Positions 9,564 to 20,000 are shown, numbered from the stretch's first letter. The stretch is 20,446 nucleotides of DNA from Paulinella micropora (GCA_009731375.1 BJOX01000025.1:282745-303190); one strand, 5' to 3'. The notes: generated from the sequence alone by a model not told the origin. Program-made: numbers and translations.

Positions 9564-10744
9564 TGTATGTATGTATATATGTATATATGTATGTATGCAT
9601 GTATGTATGTATGTACATACATACATACATACATACATACCTAATGAATGGCCCGTCAGGAAGGTCTGGTAAGTAGGAAACATACATACATACATACATA
9701 CATACATACATACATACATACATACATGCATACATACATACATACATACATACATACATACATACATACATGCATACATACCTAATGAATGGCCCGTCAG
9801 GAAGGTCTGGTAAGTAGGAAACATACATACATACATACATATATACATACATACATACATACATACATACATACATACATACATACATACCTAATGAATG
9901 GCCCGTCATGGTAAGTAGGAAACATACATACATACAGACATACATACATACATACATACACACATACATACATACCTAATGAATGGCCCGCCATGAAGGT
10001 CTGGTAAGTAGGAAACATACACACATACATACATACATACATACATACATACCTAATGAATGGCCCGTCATGAAGGTCTGGTAAGTAGGAAACATACATA
10101 CATACATACATACATACATACATACATACATACATACATACATACATACATACACCTAATGAATGGCCCGTCATGAAGGTCTGGTAAGTAGGAAACGTCT
10201 TCTGCAGGTTTACGAGTGTTGTTAACACACAACTGCGTACACACACACACACACAGATATATATATACATATATATATATATACATACATACATACATAC
10301 ATACATACATACATACAAACATACAAACATACATACATACATACATACATACACACATACATACATACATACATTGCGTGCATACATACATGTGCACACG
10401 TACATACATACATACATACATACATACATACATACGAGTGTCGAGTCAAAACACATCTGCGTACACACATAACATGCATACATACATACATACATACATA
10501 CATACATACATACATACATACATACATACGTACATTACATACATTACATACACACACATACATACATACATAAATACATACATATATACATACATACATA
10601 CATAACATAACATAACGTAACATAGATACAAACATGCCGTACATACATACCATACATACCATACATACATACATACATACATACATACATTACATACATA
10701 CATACACACATACATACATACATACACACACATACATACATACA

Positions 10745-10778
<34 letters not shown>

Positions 10779-11099
10779 CATACATACATACATAACATAA
10801 CATAACATAGATACAAACATGCCATACATACATACCATACATTCCCATACATGTCCCATTACATTCCCATAACATTCCCATACATTCCCATACATTTACA
10901 GACATACAGACATTCAGACATTGAGACATACAGATATACAGACATACGGACAGACAGACAGACAGACAGACATAGACATACACACACACACATACATACA
11001 TACATACCGTACCCTACCCTACCCTACCCTACCCTACCCTACATACATACATACATACATACATACATTATATACATACATACATTACATTAATATATA

Positions 11100-11130
<31 letters not shown>

Positions 11131-11175
11131 CATACACACACAAACACACAAACATACATACATACATACATACAT

Positions 11176-11208
<33 letters not shown>

Positions 11209-11257
11209 AACATACATACATACATACACACATACATACATACATGCATACCATACA

Positions 11258-11291
<34 letters not shown>

Positions 11292-11746
11292 CCTGCTTAG
11301 ACTCATCCAGTAATCGAAGAAACCAGCCTCCACCTATGTATGTATGTATGTATGTATGTATGTATTGTATGTATGTATGTATTGTATGTATGTTATGTAT
11401 GTATGTATGCATGCATGTATGTATGTATGTATGTATGTATGTATATAGTCTGTCTGGCTATCTGTCTGTGTGCACCTGCACAGAAGGGTAAGACGGGAAT
11501 GCTTCCCCTCTTCTCGTTTTGAGTGTATGTAAAAATATATGTATGCATATATGTATGTATGTATGTATATATGTATGTATGTATGTATGTATGTTATGTA
11601 TGTATGTATGTATGTATGTATGTATGTATATATGTATGCATGTATGTATATAGTCTGTCTGACTGTCTGTCTGTATGCACCTGCACAGAAGGGTAAGACG
11701 GGAATGCTTCCCCTCTTCTCGTTTTGAGTGTATGTAAAAATATATC

Positions 11747-11777
<31 letters not shown>

Positions 11778-12148
11778 GTGTATGTATGCATGTATGTTAT
11801 GTATGTTATGTATGTATGTATGTATGTATGTATGTATGTATGTTATGTATGTATGTATGTATGTATGTATGTATGTATGCATGTATCTATGTTATGTATG
11901 CATTTATGTATGTATGTATGTATGTATGTATGTATGTATGTATGTATGTATATAGTCTGTCTGACTGTCTGTCTGTATGCACCTGCACAGAAGGGTAAGA
12001 CGGGAATGCTTCCCCTCTTCTCGTTTTGACCACGTCAAAATCTTCCAGCCAATTGGGTATATCGGAGGAGCCTCGGAAAGATACTATGATCTCTCTGAAT
12101 TTGTTATGGTAACCCACGAATGCGTATGACCCTAGATACATACATACA

Positions 12149-12216
<68 letters not shown>

Positions 12217-13379
12217 TATACATACATACATACATACATACATACATACATACATACATACATACACACACATACATACATACATACATACATATTTTTG
12301 CTGTGGTAACCCATGAATGCGTATGACTCTACATACATACATACATACATACATATATACATACATACATACATTACATAATACATACATACATATATAC
12401 ATACATACATACATACATACACACACATACATACATACATACATATTTTTGCTGTGCTAACCCATGACTGCGTATGACTCTACATACATACATACATACA
12501 TACATACATACATACATACATTACATAATACATACATACAATAATACATACATACAATATACAATAATACATACATACATACATACATACATAAATACAT
12601 ACATACACACTACATAAATACATACATACATACATACATACATACATACATACATACACACATACATACATACACACATACCGTGAGTCTTGTTCTCACA
12701 CGCGGCAACTTGGATAAACCCTTGCGTGTAGTTGGTACAGTAAGGACAAGTCCTGTGTATGTAATAGTGTCTGTATATATGTGTAGTATGCACGTCTGTC
12801 TGTACACGCACGCTCCTATGTCGTATGTATGTATGTATGTTGTATGCATGTAGAGTCATACGCATTCATGGGTTACCACAGCAAAAATATGTATGTATGT
12901 ATGAATGTATCTATGTATGTATGTTATGTATGACAGGTTTGGCCCTGTAAGATGATGTCGTATGTATATTATGGTATATACCACGTCATACATAACATAC
13001 ATACATACATACATACATACATGCATACATACATACATACATTACATACACACACATACATACATACATACACATTTTTATATACCACTTGTCCCCGGGA
13101 CTAGGCGCACTGTATGATGCGTACGCGTAGAAGAGAAATCTGTAGGAGGTGGCCAAGTCAAACGCAGGCGCTGTGCTGTTAGTGAAGGCCGCCCGACCTT
13201 GCATACATACACATATTACGTACATACCGACCTTGCATACGTACATACATGCATGCATGAATACATTACATACGTACATACATACATACATACATACATA
13301 CATACGATACATAGATACATACATGCATACATACATACATACATACATGCATGCATGCATACATGCATACATACATACA

Positions 13380-13412
<33 letters not shown>

Positions 13413-13413
13413 G

Positions 13414-13445
<32 letters not shown>

Positions 13446-13526
13446 CATATACATATACATATACATACATACATACATATAGATAGATAGATAGATAGAT
13501 ATAGATAGATAGATAGATAGACAGAC

Positions 13527-13557
<31 letters not shown>

Positions 13558-13674
13558 AAGATAGAAAGATAGAAAGATAGATAGAAAGATAGATAGATAG
13601 ATGGATAGATGGATAGATAGATAGATAGATAGATAGAATAGATTGATTAGATCGATTAGATAGATTAGATAGAT

Positions 13675-13732
<58 letters not shown>

Positions 13733-13792
13733 CAGACAGACAGACAGATAGAAAGATAGATAGATAGATAAATAGATAGATAGATAGATAGA

Positions 13793-13832
<40 letters not shown>

Positions 13833-13879
13833 GTACCTGGCAAGGAAAGTGCGGCGACCAGCAACAACCCAAACACCAT
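8876..13879 (-). CDS. Secreted class 3 lipase (alpha/beta hydrolase), 7 exons
   Basis: Predicted secreted triacylglycerol lipase of the fungal/Rhizomucor-type class 3 family. Exons in transcript order: 13879-13837, 13197-13086, 12752-12682, 12131-11983, 11333-11293, 10232-10156, 9375-8876 (stop TGA 8878-8876). All junctions are GT-AG and all phases agree, giving 330 residues. Exon 1 is a signal peptide (MVFGLLLVAALSLPG). The mature protein opens with FDLATSYRFLFYAYASYS, then W-T-C-P-Y-C (Cys54, Cys57), the beta-strand EIIVSFRGSSDIPNWLEDFD, VEAGFFDYWMSL, and LVNLQKTFPTYQTFMTGHSLG with the nucleophile Ser163. Next come VYTFGSPRIGN and the likely acid Asp219 (NNKDCVAHVPW) and His273 (CNDHLFY). 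The C-terminal part is Cys-rich, as expected for an extracellular enzyme. The start is chosen because it gives the signal peptide and a phase-1 donor that matches exon 2; a TTG array lies just upstream. Introns 1-6 are mostly tetranucleotide arrays and contain copies of exon borders. Confidence 0.88.
9376..10155. repeat. Lipase intron 6: TATG/CATA arrays with exon-border echoes
   Basis: On the plus strand the intron has TATG units at about 9384-9435 and 9531-9614 and CATA units at about 9485-9524 and 9615-10154. The 9614 junction is a long perfect palindrome. Embedded are five copies of the 42-bp end of exon 6 (9640-9681, 9781-9822, 9890-9923 with an 8-nt deletion, 9975-10016, 10052-10093) and one diverged copy of the start of exon 7 (9436-9477). 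Each copy of the exon 6 end carries the GHSLG codons and the donor. The frames in the arrays are not genes. Confidence 0.9.
10233..11292. repeat. Lipase intron 5: CATA array with internal duplications
   Basis: Mostly CATA units on the plus strand, with CA, ATAACATA and CAGA variants. It contains a copy of the exon 6 start (10432-10468), two copies of an 80-bp segment (about 10571-10655 and 10761-10840, recognisable by GATACAAACATGCC), and six tandem ACCCT pentamers (11011-11040). No gene is seen here. Confidence 0.9.
11334..11982. repeat. Lipase intron 4: TATG array with two copies of the exon 4 end
   Basis: TATG units on the plus strand, opposite in sense to introns 3 and 5. Two copies of the exon 4 3' border are embedded, at about 11443-11521 and 11646-11727. 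They carry the last 45 or so exon bases, the GTGCAT donor and about 35 bases of intron. The second copy is identical to the true border over about 80 bp. Both copies are followed by the same GTGTATGTAAAAATATAT, so the two copies also form a 206-bp tandem duplication. Confidence 0.9.
12132..12681. repeat. Lipase intron 3: CATA array with two copies of the exon 4 start
   Basis: CATA units on the plus strand (TATG in the transcript). Copies of the exon 4 5' border with its AG acceptor lie at 12293-12331 and 12444-12481. The first matches the true border at about 32 of 37 positions. Would-be translations stay in frame with exon 3 for about 12 residues (ESYAFMGYHSKN against GSYAFVGYHNKF). Confidence 0.9.
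12753..13085. repeat. Lipase intron 2 with an inverted copy of the exon 4 start
   Basis: Contains TATG units at about 12825-12847 and 12888-12930 and CATA units at about 12978-13072. At 12850-12890 lies a copy of the exon 4 start in the opposite orientation to the gene, nearly identical to the echo at 12293-12331 on the other strand. The rest (12755-12825 and 12935-12975) is unique sequence without recognised content. Confidence 0.85.
13198..13836. repeat. Lipase intron 1: CATA then GATA arrays
   Basis: CATA units at about 13203-13478 are followed by GATA/GACA/GAAA units at about 13480-13832. A 14-bp copy of the exon 2 acceptor region (CCGACCTTGCATAC) sits at 13227-13240, about 34 bp from the true one at 13193-13206. 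Poly Leu-Ser-Ile-Tyr frames here are repeat products. Confidence 0.9.
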
Positions 13880-13969
13880 GCCCAAGGAAGCTAACAACGA
13901 TATTAGCAACAGCGGAAAAAAACAACTAACAAAAACCAAACCAAACAACAACAACAACAACAACAACAC

Positions 13970-14023
<54 letters not shown>

Positions 14024-14710
14024 TAACAACAGCAACAGTAACAATAACAACAACAACAACAATAACAACAATAACAACAACATCATTCGCTCATTTGTTC
14101 ATTCATTCATTCATTCGTTCATTCGTTTGTTCATGCATTCATTCATGTTCGTTCATTCATTCATTCGTTCGTTCGTTAATTCATTCATTCATTCATTCGT
14201 TCATTTCATCACTTTGTGCTTGGTACAGTTTAACCTTACTTCGTAATTCCTAATTTGTTATTGTTACAAAATTTACGATTCGCTTTCTCCCGCTCTAGGG
14301 CAAACATAATGGTGATTTCATTCATTCATTCATTAATTCATTAATTCATTGACTAATGAAATTAATTAATTAACTAACTAACTAATTAATTAATTAATTA
14401 ATTAATTAATTAATTAACTAATTAATTAATTAATTAATTAATTAATAAAAAAATTAATTAATTAATTAATTAATTAATTAATTACATTAATTAATTCGCT
14501 CATTCATTCATTCATTCATTCATTCATTCATTCATTCATTCATTCATTCAATCATTCATTCAATCCTTCATTCGTTCTCATTTCATCACTTTGTTCTTGG
14601 TACAGTTTAACCTTGCTTGGTAATTCCTAATTTGTTATTGTTACAAAATTTACGATTCGCTTTCTCGCGCTCTGGGGCAAACTCAATAGACTCTCAATAA
14701 TGGTGATTTT
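13880..14710. repeat. AAC, ATTC and AATT arrays with a duplicated unique block, upstream of the lipase
   Basis: AAC trimers at about 13945-14085 (TTG in lipase sense, just upstream of its start), ATTC/GTTC units at about 14093-14200, and AATT/ATTC units at about 14316-14575. Between and after them lie two copies of a nonrepetitive block (14198-14318 and 14572-14709). No gene is supportable. This should include the 5' untranslated region and promoter of the lipase. Confidence 0.85.
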
Positions 14711-15556
14711 ACTTTCCACGAAAGCGGAATAGAAACTCAATCCCTTTTCGACGTCAATAAACACAGAAATCACGAAAATAGTTTAATCGTTATGTACTCA
14801 AAGCGAACTAACGACAGAGAGAATGAACAAAAAGAGGGAAAGAAAACGACAAAAAATAAAGGGGGAAAGAAAGAAAACGAAGAGAAGAAAAGAAGAGGAA
14901 GCAAGGAAGGTGGATAGTCATCCGGCATCGAATTGAAAAGGTTAAGACAGAAATGGAAGCTACTAGTCCAAGGCATCGAGTTGAAAAGTAACGTAGGTTT
15001 CGATTATTCACTTTCTACAACTTCTACATGTATTTCTTTCACCGATTTATCATGATGTCCCAAGTCTTCCACGTGCCACAAAATCTTTGAAAACAATCAT
15101 TTCCTGTTGACAGGGCGTCTGAAACAACAATTTGCCTTTTATTATGAGCACTGTTGCCCTTTTAACATATTCTGATTTTTCAGACGGATTCGGAATTTTT
15201 TTCGCTGATTTTTCTTAAAACGAGAATATGACAGGCTAGACAGGGGATCGCCCGTCTATAGTAGAAAAAGCATATTAGAAAAAACACACAAACAATTTAA
15301 TAGGAATGCCCGTCCCAAAGCAGTGACGTTTTTATTTTTTACCACTACAGAATAGGGAAAGTTTCAAAAACGTATGTTTTTAAATTTTTTTCTTCTTTTT
15401 CTTTTCCATAGAAAAACCGTGCGGCATGATTTTTCCAACTGAAATTCAAAGAGAAAAAAGGTTGAGTTTCCGTAAAAAAGACAGGCAGGCCAGTCTAAAA
15501 TATTATTCCCGTGATCTTTCAGGCCGGCCCCGCCGCTAAAAAAGTAGTTAGGTTAC
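14711..15556. other. AT-rich unassigned DNA between the lipase and the LTR
   Basis: No supportable gene, RNA gene or array. The stretch has purine-rich (14810-14900) and T-rich (15370-15405) parts and a GGCCGGCCCCGCCG block at 15522-15535. Short minus-strand frames at 14770-15011 are low-complexity Phe/Ser/Leu and are not convincing. Confidence 0.5.
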
Positions 15557-16207
15557 TGTCCAGACATATTCACTGAAATACTAATTTTCACTCACTCCGA
15601 TCATTCTAGTATATTACTACTGATGCAAACATAAACATTAATATTAATAACATGAATACTTAAGCTACATATTACGCAACATATCTAAACATAAACATTA
15701 ATATTAATAAGATTAATACCAAGCGACCTAATATTAATACTTTCAATTAATACGCTCGATTTAATAACTAGGTTTCCACCTTAGATAAAGGTATGACTTA
15801 ATAGCTATACTTTTCACGTGGACGATCCTTGAGTCCGATTGTAAAAATTGTTCTCTCAATAAAAACGAAGAAGAAGAAGAAGAGNNNNNNNNNNGAAGAA
15901 TGTTTCCGTGAAGTGATGACAGACACTAGAGACACACTTGGCGATATCATGGCGTTGATAATTTTCATTTCCTGATAATTTTCTTAATGATTTTACAGTT
16001 AACACTTGAATCTGAATTCAAATTTAAATGTCACAGTGTAATGCCCCCAACGATAGCTCGTAAAAAGTCAGTAATACAACCAAACACAGTCCTCAAGAAT
16101 GAGAATGATGAGGTCCAATCCGGACAAATAATACTGAAAAACAAGCTGGTGCACCTGTCACCAGGAAAAAGTATTTTTTACCTGCTATCCGGGGGGTGAT
16201 GCCTACA
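15557..16207 (-). repeat. Candidate 3' LTR, 651 bp
   Basis: In element sense it would start TGTAGGC at 16207 and end GGACA at 15557, giving TG...CA ends extended to a 6-bp inverted pair TACTGT/ACAGTA (15554-15559 and 16205-16210). It directly follows the candidate polypurine tract and lies downstream of pol in the right orientation. It holds a 24-bp direct repeat (15627-15650 and 15687-15710), AT-rich ATATTAAT words, a GAA repeat and a 10-N gap (15885-15894). The second LTR is outside the window, so the limits are inferred from the end motifs only. Confidence 0.4.
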
Positions 16208-16210
16208 GTA

Positions 16211-16220
16211 CCCCCTCCAG
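16211..16220 (-). other. Candidate polypurine tract
   Basis: On the minus strand this reads CTGGAGGGGG, immediately followed by TAC and the TGTAGGC that would open the 3' LTR. A second purine run, AAAGGGGG, lies further upstream near 16517-16524 and is an alternative. Confidence 0.4.
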
Positions 16221-17059
16221 ATTTTATGACGGAAATAGCATTTTCGTCATACACCTTCTGATTTCTTTCTGCAAATAGTATGCGCTATTGGAGTCATGCC
16301 ACACAGCGCATCGACCCACGGATAGACGCTAAAAGAAGATAAATATATCCTCATACGGCACGTCAAAGCGGATTCTCTAGCCTTTCTTGTAAATTTTGAA
16401 CTCCTTCCCCTCAATTTCTTTTTTTTTCTTTTTTTTTCTTTTTTTTTCGGCAGTATGTCAAGAACAAACGTACAATTAACAAAAAAATACAAGCAACGTG
16501 GTGCTGTAGTACGATTCCCCCTTTGATCTCCTTCTTTTTCTTATCATTATCATTATTATTATTATTATTCACAGGGAGATCATAAGTACATTGTCTTTTT
16601 TAATGACATACCCTTGTATAAGGATGATATCCTATGATATAGTATTAGGGGGCCAGTCCTAATAGCTATATCCGAAGTCGAGGTGTATGTACCCGACCCT
16701 GCGATATACCGACACAAGTAGAGATTGACCGTGCTCAGGTACGACAGTATATAATCTATCGTAAAAAATAATTTAATGAAAGTTTCAGAGAACATTTCAT
16801 TTTCGAGAACATCATCCCAGGACTTGGAAAGGGTCATACCCGGGAACACCATCGCTCAATACACTAGCGATCCCCGTATACGGTGTAGTATCATCGTCGA
16901 TCGACCTTTCGCACTCGTATGTTGCGATCGAATGCCAAGTTATATCACTGAGTCTTTTTAATATTCATATTGATAACTGATGATGCATGATCAAATCATG
17001 ATACGCCGTGGGCAATCAATCAGTTTATTTGAGACGCATAAAGAAAAATAGTTTCTTTG
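16221..17059. other. Noncoding region between pol and the LTR
   Basis: About 840 nt with no convincing gene. It has a T-rich stretch (16419-16448) and an ATT array (16547-16569). A 90-codon minus-strand frame at 16580-16852 has no recognisable motif and unremarkable composition, so I do not call it. Such a stretch between pol and the 3' LTR is common in Ty3/gypsy elements. Confidence 0.5.
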
Positions 17060-20000
17060 TCACTGCCTTCGTCGTCTGGCGCGGATTTCTTTGCCTGGTG
17101 GAGGACCACCAACAAAAGTCAGATCGAACTTTGACTGTTCGAGAATGTCCCAGATCTTATTAGGGATTCCGCCCAACGATAATTCAAAAGGGACATCAAG
17201 CACTCCTCTTGGCAGTGTCTGAATGGTCCACGCAGTGTAATCCTTGTCTCTGGGAGTAATTGTATCATCCCATGTCTCGAGACTTTTTGCGTCTTTATAT
17301 ACTGGCAGATAATGTCTTGCCTTTGGATCCTCAACCGGGTCCATACTTCTCCAGAACTGGAGTATCGGTTGTACTATCTTTGCGGCTGATGATATTTTGA
17401 GTGTCCGTGTGACACGCATCTGTCGTGGGACCGCCACGACCCGCATCAAGTATAAGTCTGAGAGAGTGTCATCAGCGACATGTTGTTCCGCTGGTCTCAT
17501 CAGATAGAAAACATTTTTCACCCATGCGATGGTTGCTATCGCATCGCCTTCCTTCCATCGCTCATGGACAATCTCAACGTTGCCCGCGTTTGGGTCAGTG
17601 TCCGTCCCCTCCTCCTCCTGGTGGACGTCCTTTGATCTCATCGACCTCATCGCCTTCCTCGGTTGGTCGTTGATAAGATCATTCCGCGCTCTCCTTAGCT
17701 GCGCCTCTGTGATCTTCTCCTTCTTTCCGCTATGCTCTCGCGGAGACTTGGACTGAGTCCCCACCGCGCTTATGCGGTCAGTCTTCTCCTTGCTGTCCAC
17801 CTCACTCTCCTCCTTCTCAGCTATCGGTGCCCGATAAGCATCGTCTTGGTCTATGCCAGCCTCCTTGTGGATGGGCGGCACCTCTTTGAAATCATCCTTC
17901 ATCCGTTTTAACGCCTCCTCAACGGATTCATCTTCCAGTAAGAAGGGATCATACTTAATCAGCCTTCTTACATTCACAATTTGCACCTTCCCTCTACCCC
18001 TGATCTTGTAATTCAGAGGTCCCGTCTGTTCCATAATCTGATAAGGTCCTTTCCAGTGAGTGAACAGCTTAGAGCTGACTCCCTTCGGGACTTGAGGATG
18101 GTACAATAGTACAATATCCCCGACCTGGAACTTGATCTGATCCAAGTGCGCTTGTCGCACCCCTTCAGCATCAGTCTTTCGGCGCTCCGCCTCTCTATGC
18201 GCCCTGACTATTTGTTCCGCCTCCATCTTCACTCTAAGTCTCATCCCAAACAACTCATCCGCATCCGCCCAAGTGTCTTTTGGGTGAAGGAGCGAAGTCG
18301 GGATATCAGGCTCACGCCCATATACTAACTGATATGGCGAGATTGAGCTCTTCGAGCCTCCTAACGCCGTAGAGGGTAGACAGTTCATTGCAAACGCAAA
18401 TGATGGTGCTGCCTCGACCCATGCTCTTTGATTCTCCTTCTTCGTGCAATACATCTTTAGCGAGGCTTTGAGGGGTCTGTGTACCCGCTCGATTTTCCCA
18501 TTTGCTCGCGGGTTATAGGCAGTAACATATTGCCATTTCATCCCGTAATACTTAGATAGTTTGTCGATGACCTCGTTATTAAAGTCCGAGCCTCGATCAG
18601 AACATATCTTTCTTGGTACTCCGATCTGTGAGATGATCCTATCGATCAGCGCCTCGGCCGTCGTCTTGCCGGTAACGTCTTTGACAGGGATGATCCACAC
18701 ATAGTTGGTGGCTCTGTCAATAGCCGTAAGGAGGTATTTGTAACCATCCTTCGATTCTGGGAAAGGTCCCACATGATCAATGTGTATAAACTCAAACATC
18801 CCCGCATGAAGAGGAAATTCGCCAATCAGGCCGAAATTTGCCTTCAGTGGTGTTTTGTTTATCTTGCACGGGATGCATGCATCCACCGCCTGATCTATCT
18901 CCTCCTTCATCTTCTTCCACCAGAATCGCCTCGCTACGAACATATGAGTTCGTTGTCGACCCGGATGCGCCAAAAGTGGGCAATTGTGGGCTGCGACAAA
19001 TATAAATCGTCTCAGACTCTCCGGTACCCAAAGGGTCCATTTGTCCGGCTGTGACGCATAGCGACCGTGAAGGCCCTTGTACCACAGTAGACCATCTCTC
19101 CATCCCATCTCCTTCATCTGATCTTTGATCGCTTTCGTCATCCGTAGCTCATCCGGGTTCTGATATAACTGTATCAGTTCTTTAAACTCCGGATCTTGAG
19201 CCTGTTGTTGCCTCCATGCGGTAGGCGAGGCTATATGGATAGTACCATCTTCTAGCCGTACCCCGATTCTTTCCGGGTCATCGTCTAGGTCACTTCTCCG
19301 CTCTTGAGGAGGCTCCGCATAAACTTCCTGCGTCTCCTCTTCCTCTCTTATGTTCGCCTTCGCATTCTCATATACCTCATAGGACCACTCAGCGTCCTCC
19401 TGGGTATGTAGCTCACAACATATCCCGTGATCCGGGCCTTGTGGACTGTACCGTAGACCTGTGCGGTCATATCGGACTCCACTCGCCATCTCCATCGCCT
19501 CAATGTGGCTGACCTCATACACCTTGTCAGTGGACAAGTCTTCCATCTCCACCGTGGACACCAACGCCGATACTTCTGAGTTAAACTCTAGCCTAGAGAG
19601 GCTATCAGCGACCACATTTCGCTTTCCCGGTAGATGGACCATTGTAAAATCGAAACAAGACAAGAACGCTTGCCACCGCGCCAGCCGTCCCGTCTGTTCA
19701 TGATTCATCAACCATAACAGGTTATGATGATCAGTTCTGACAGTAAATTGAGGTCCTCCCCACAAATACTCTCTGAGCCTCTTGAGGGCCCATACTACCG
19801 CCAACGCCTCTCTTTGCCTTGTGCAATAGTTTCTCTCCGCCGCACACAACTTCCTACTAATAAACATGATTGGGCGTAATTTCTTCTCCTCATCCTCTTG
19901 TTGTAATACAGCCCCAATCGCAAACTTAGATGCGTCTGTATCGACTACGAATTGTTTCGTAAAGTCGGGCATCGTTAACACCAGTCCTCCGTCTTTCGGG

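Noticed and set aside
9640-10196. CRISPR-like look: six 42-bp repeats separated by spacers
   Set aside because: The repeats are copies of a lipase exon end, the spacers are plain CATA units, no cas genes are present, and the genome is eukaryotic.
12955-12990. Echo of the exon 2 end in intron 2 (TATACCAC)
   Set aside because: Only about 8-9 matching bases in AT-rich DNA, not distinguishable from chance.
9384-13480. Many long frames with Tyr-Met-Cys-Val or His-Thr-Tyr-Ile repeats on both strands
   Set aside because: They are translations of tetranucleotide arrays, which lack stops in several frames. Only the short nonrepetitive pieces inside them are lipase exons or echoes.
16580-16961. Overlapping frames of 61-90 codons on both strands
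   Set aside because: No motif, no family resemblance and no splice context; likely chance frames in the retroelement 3' region.
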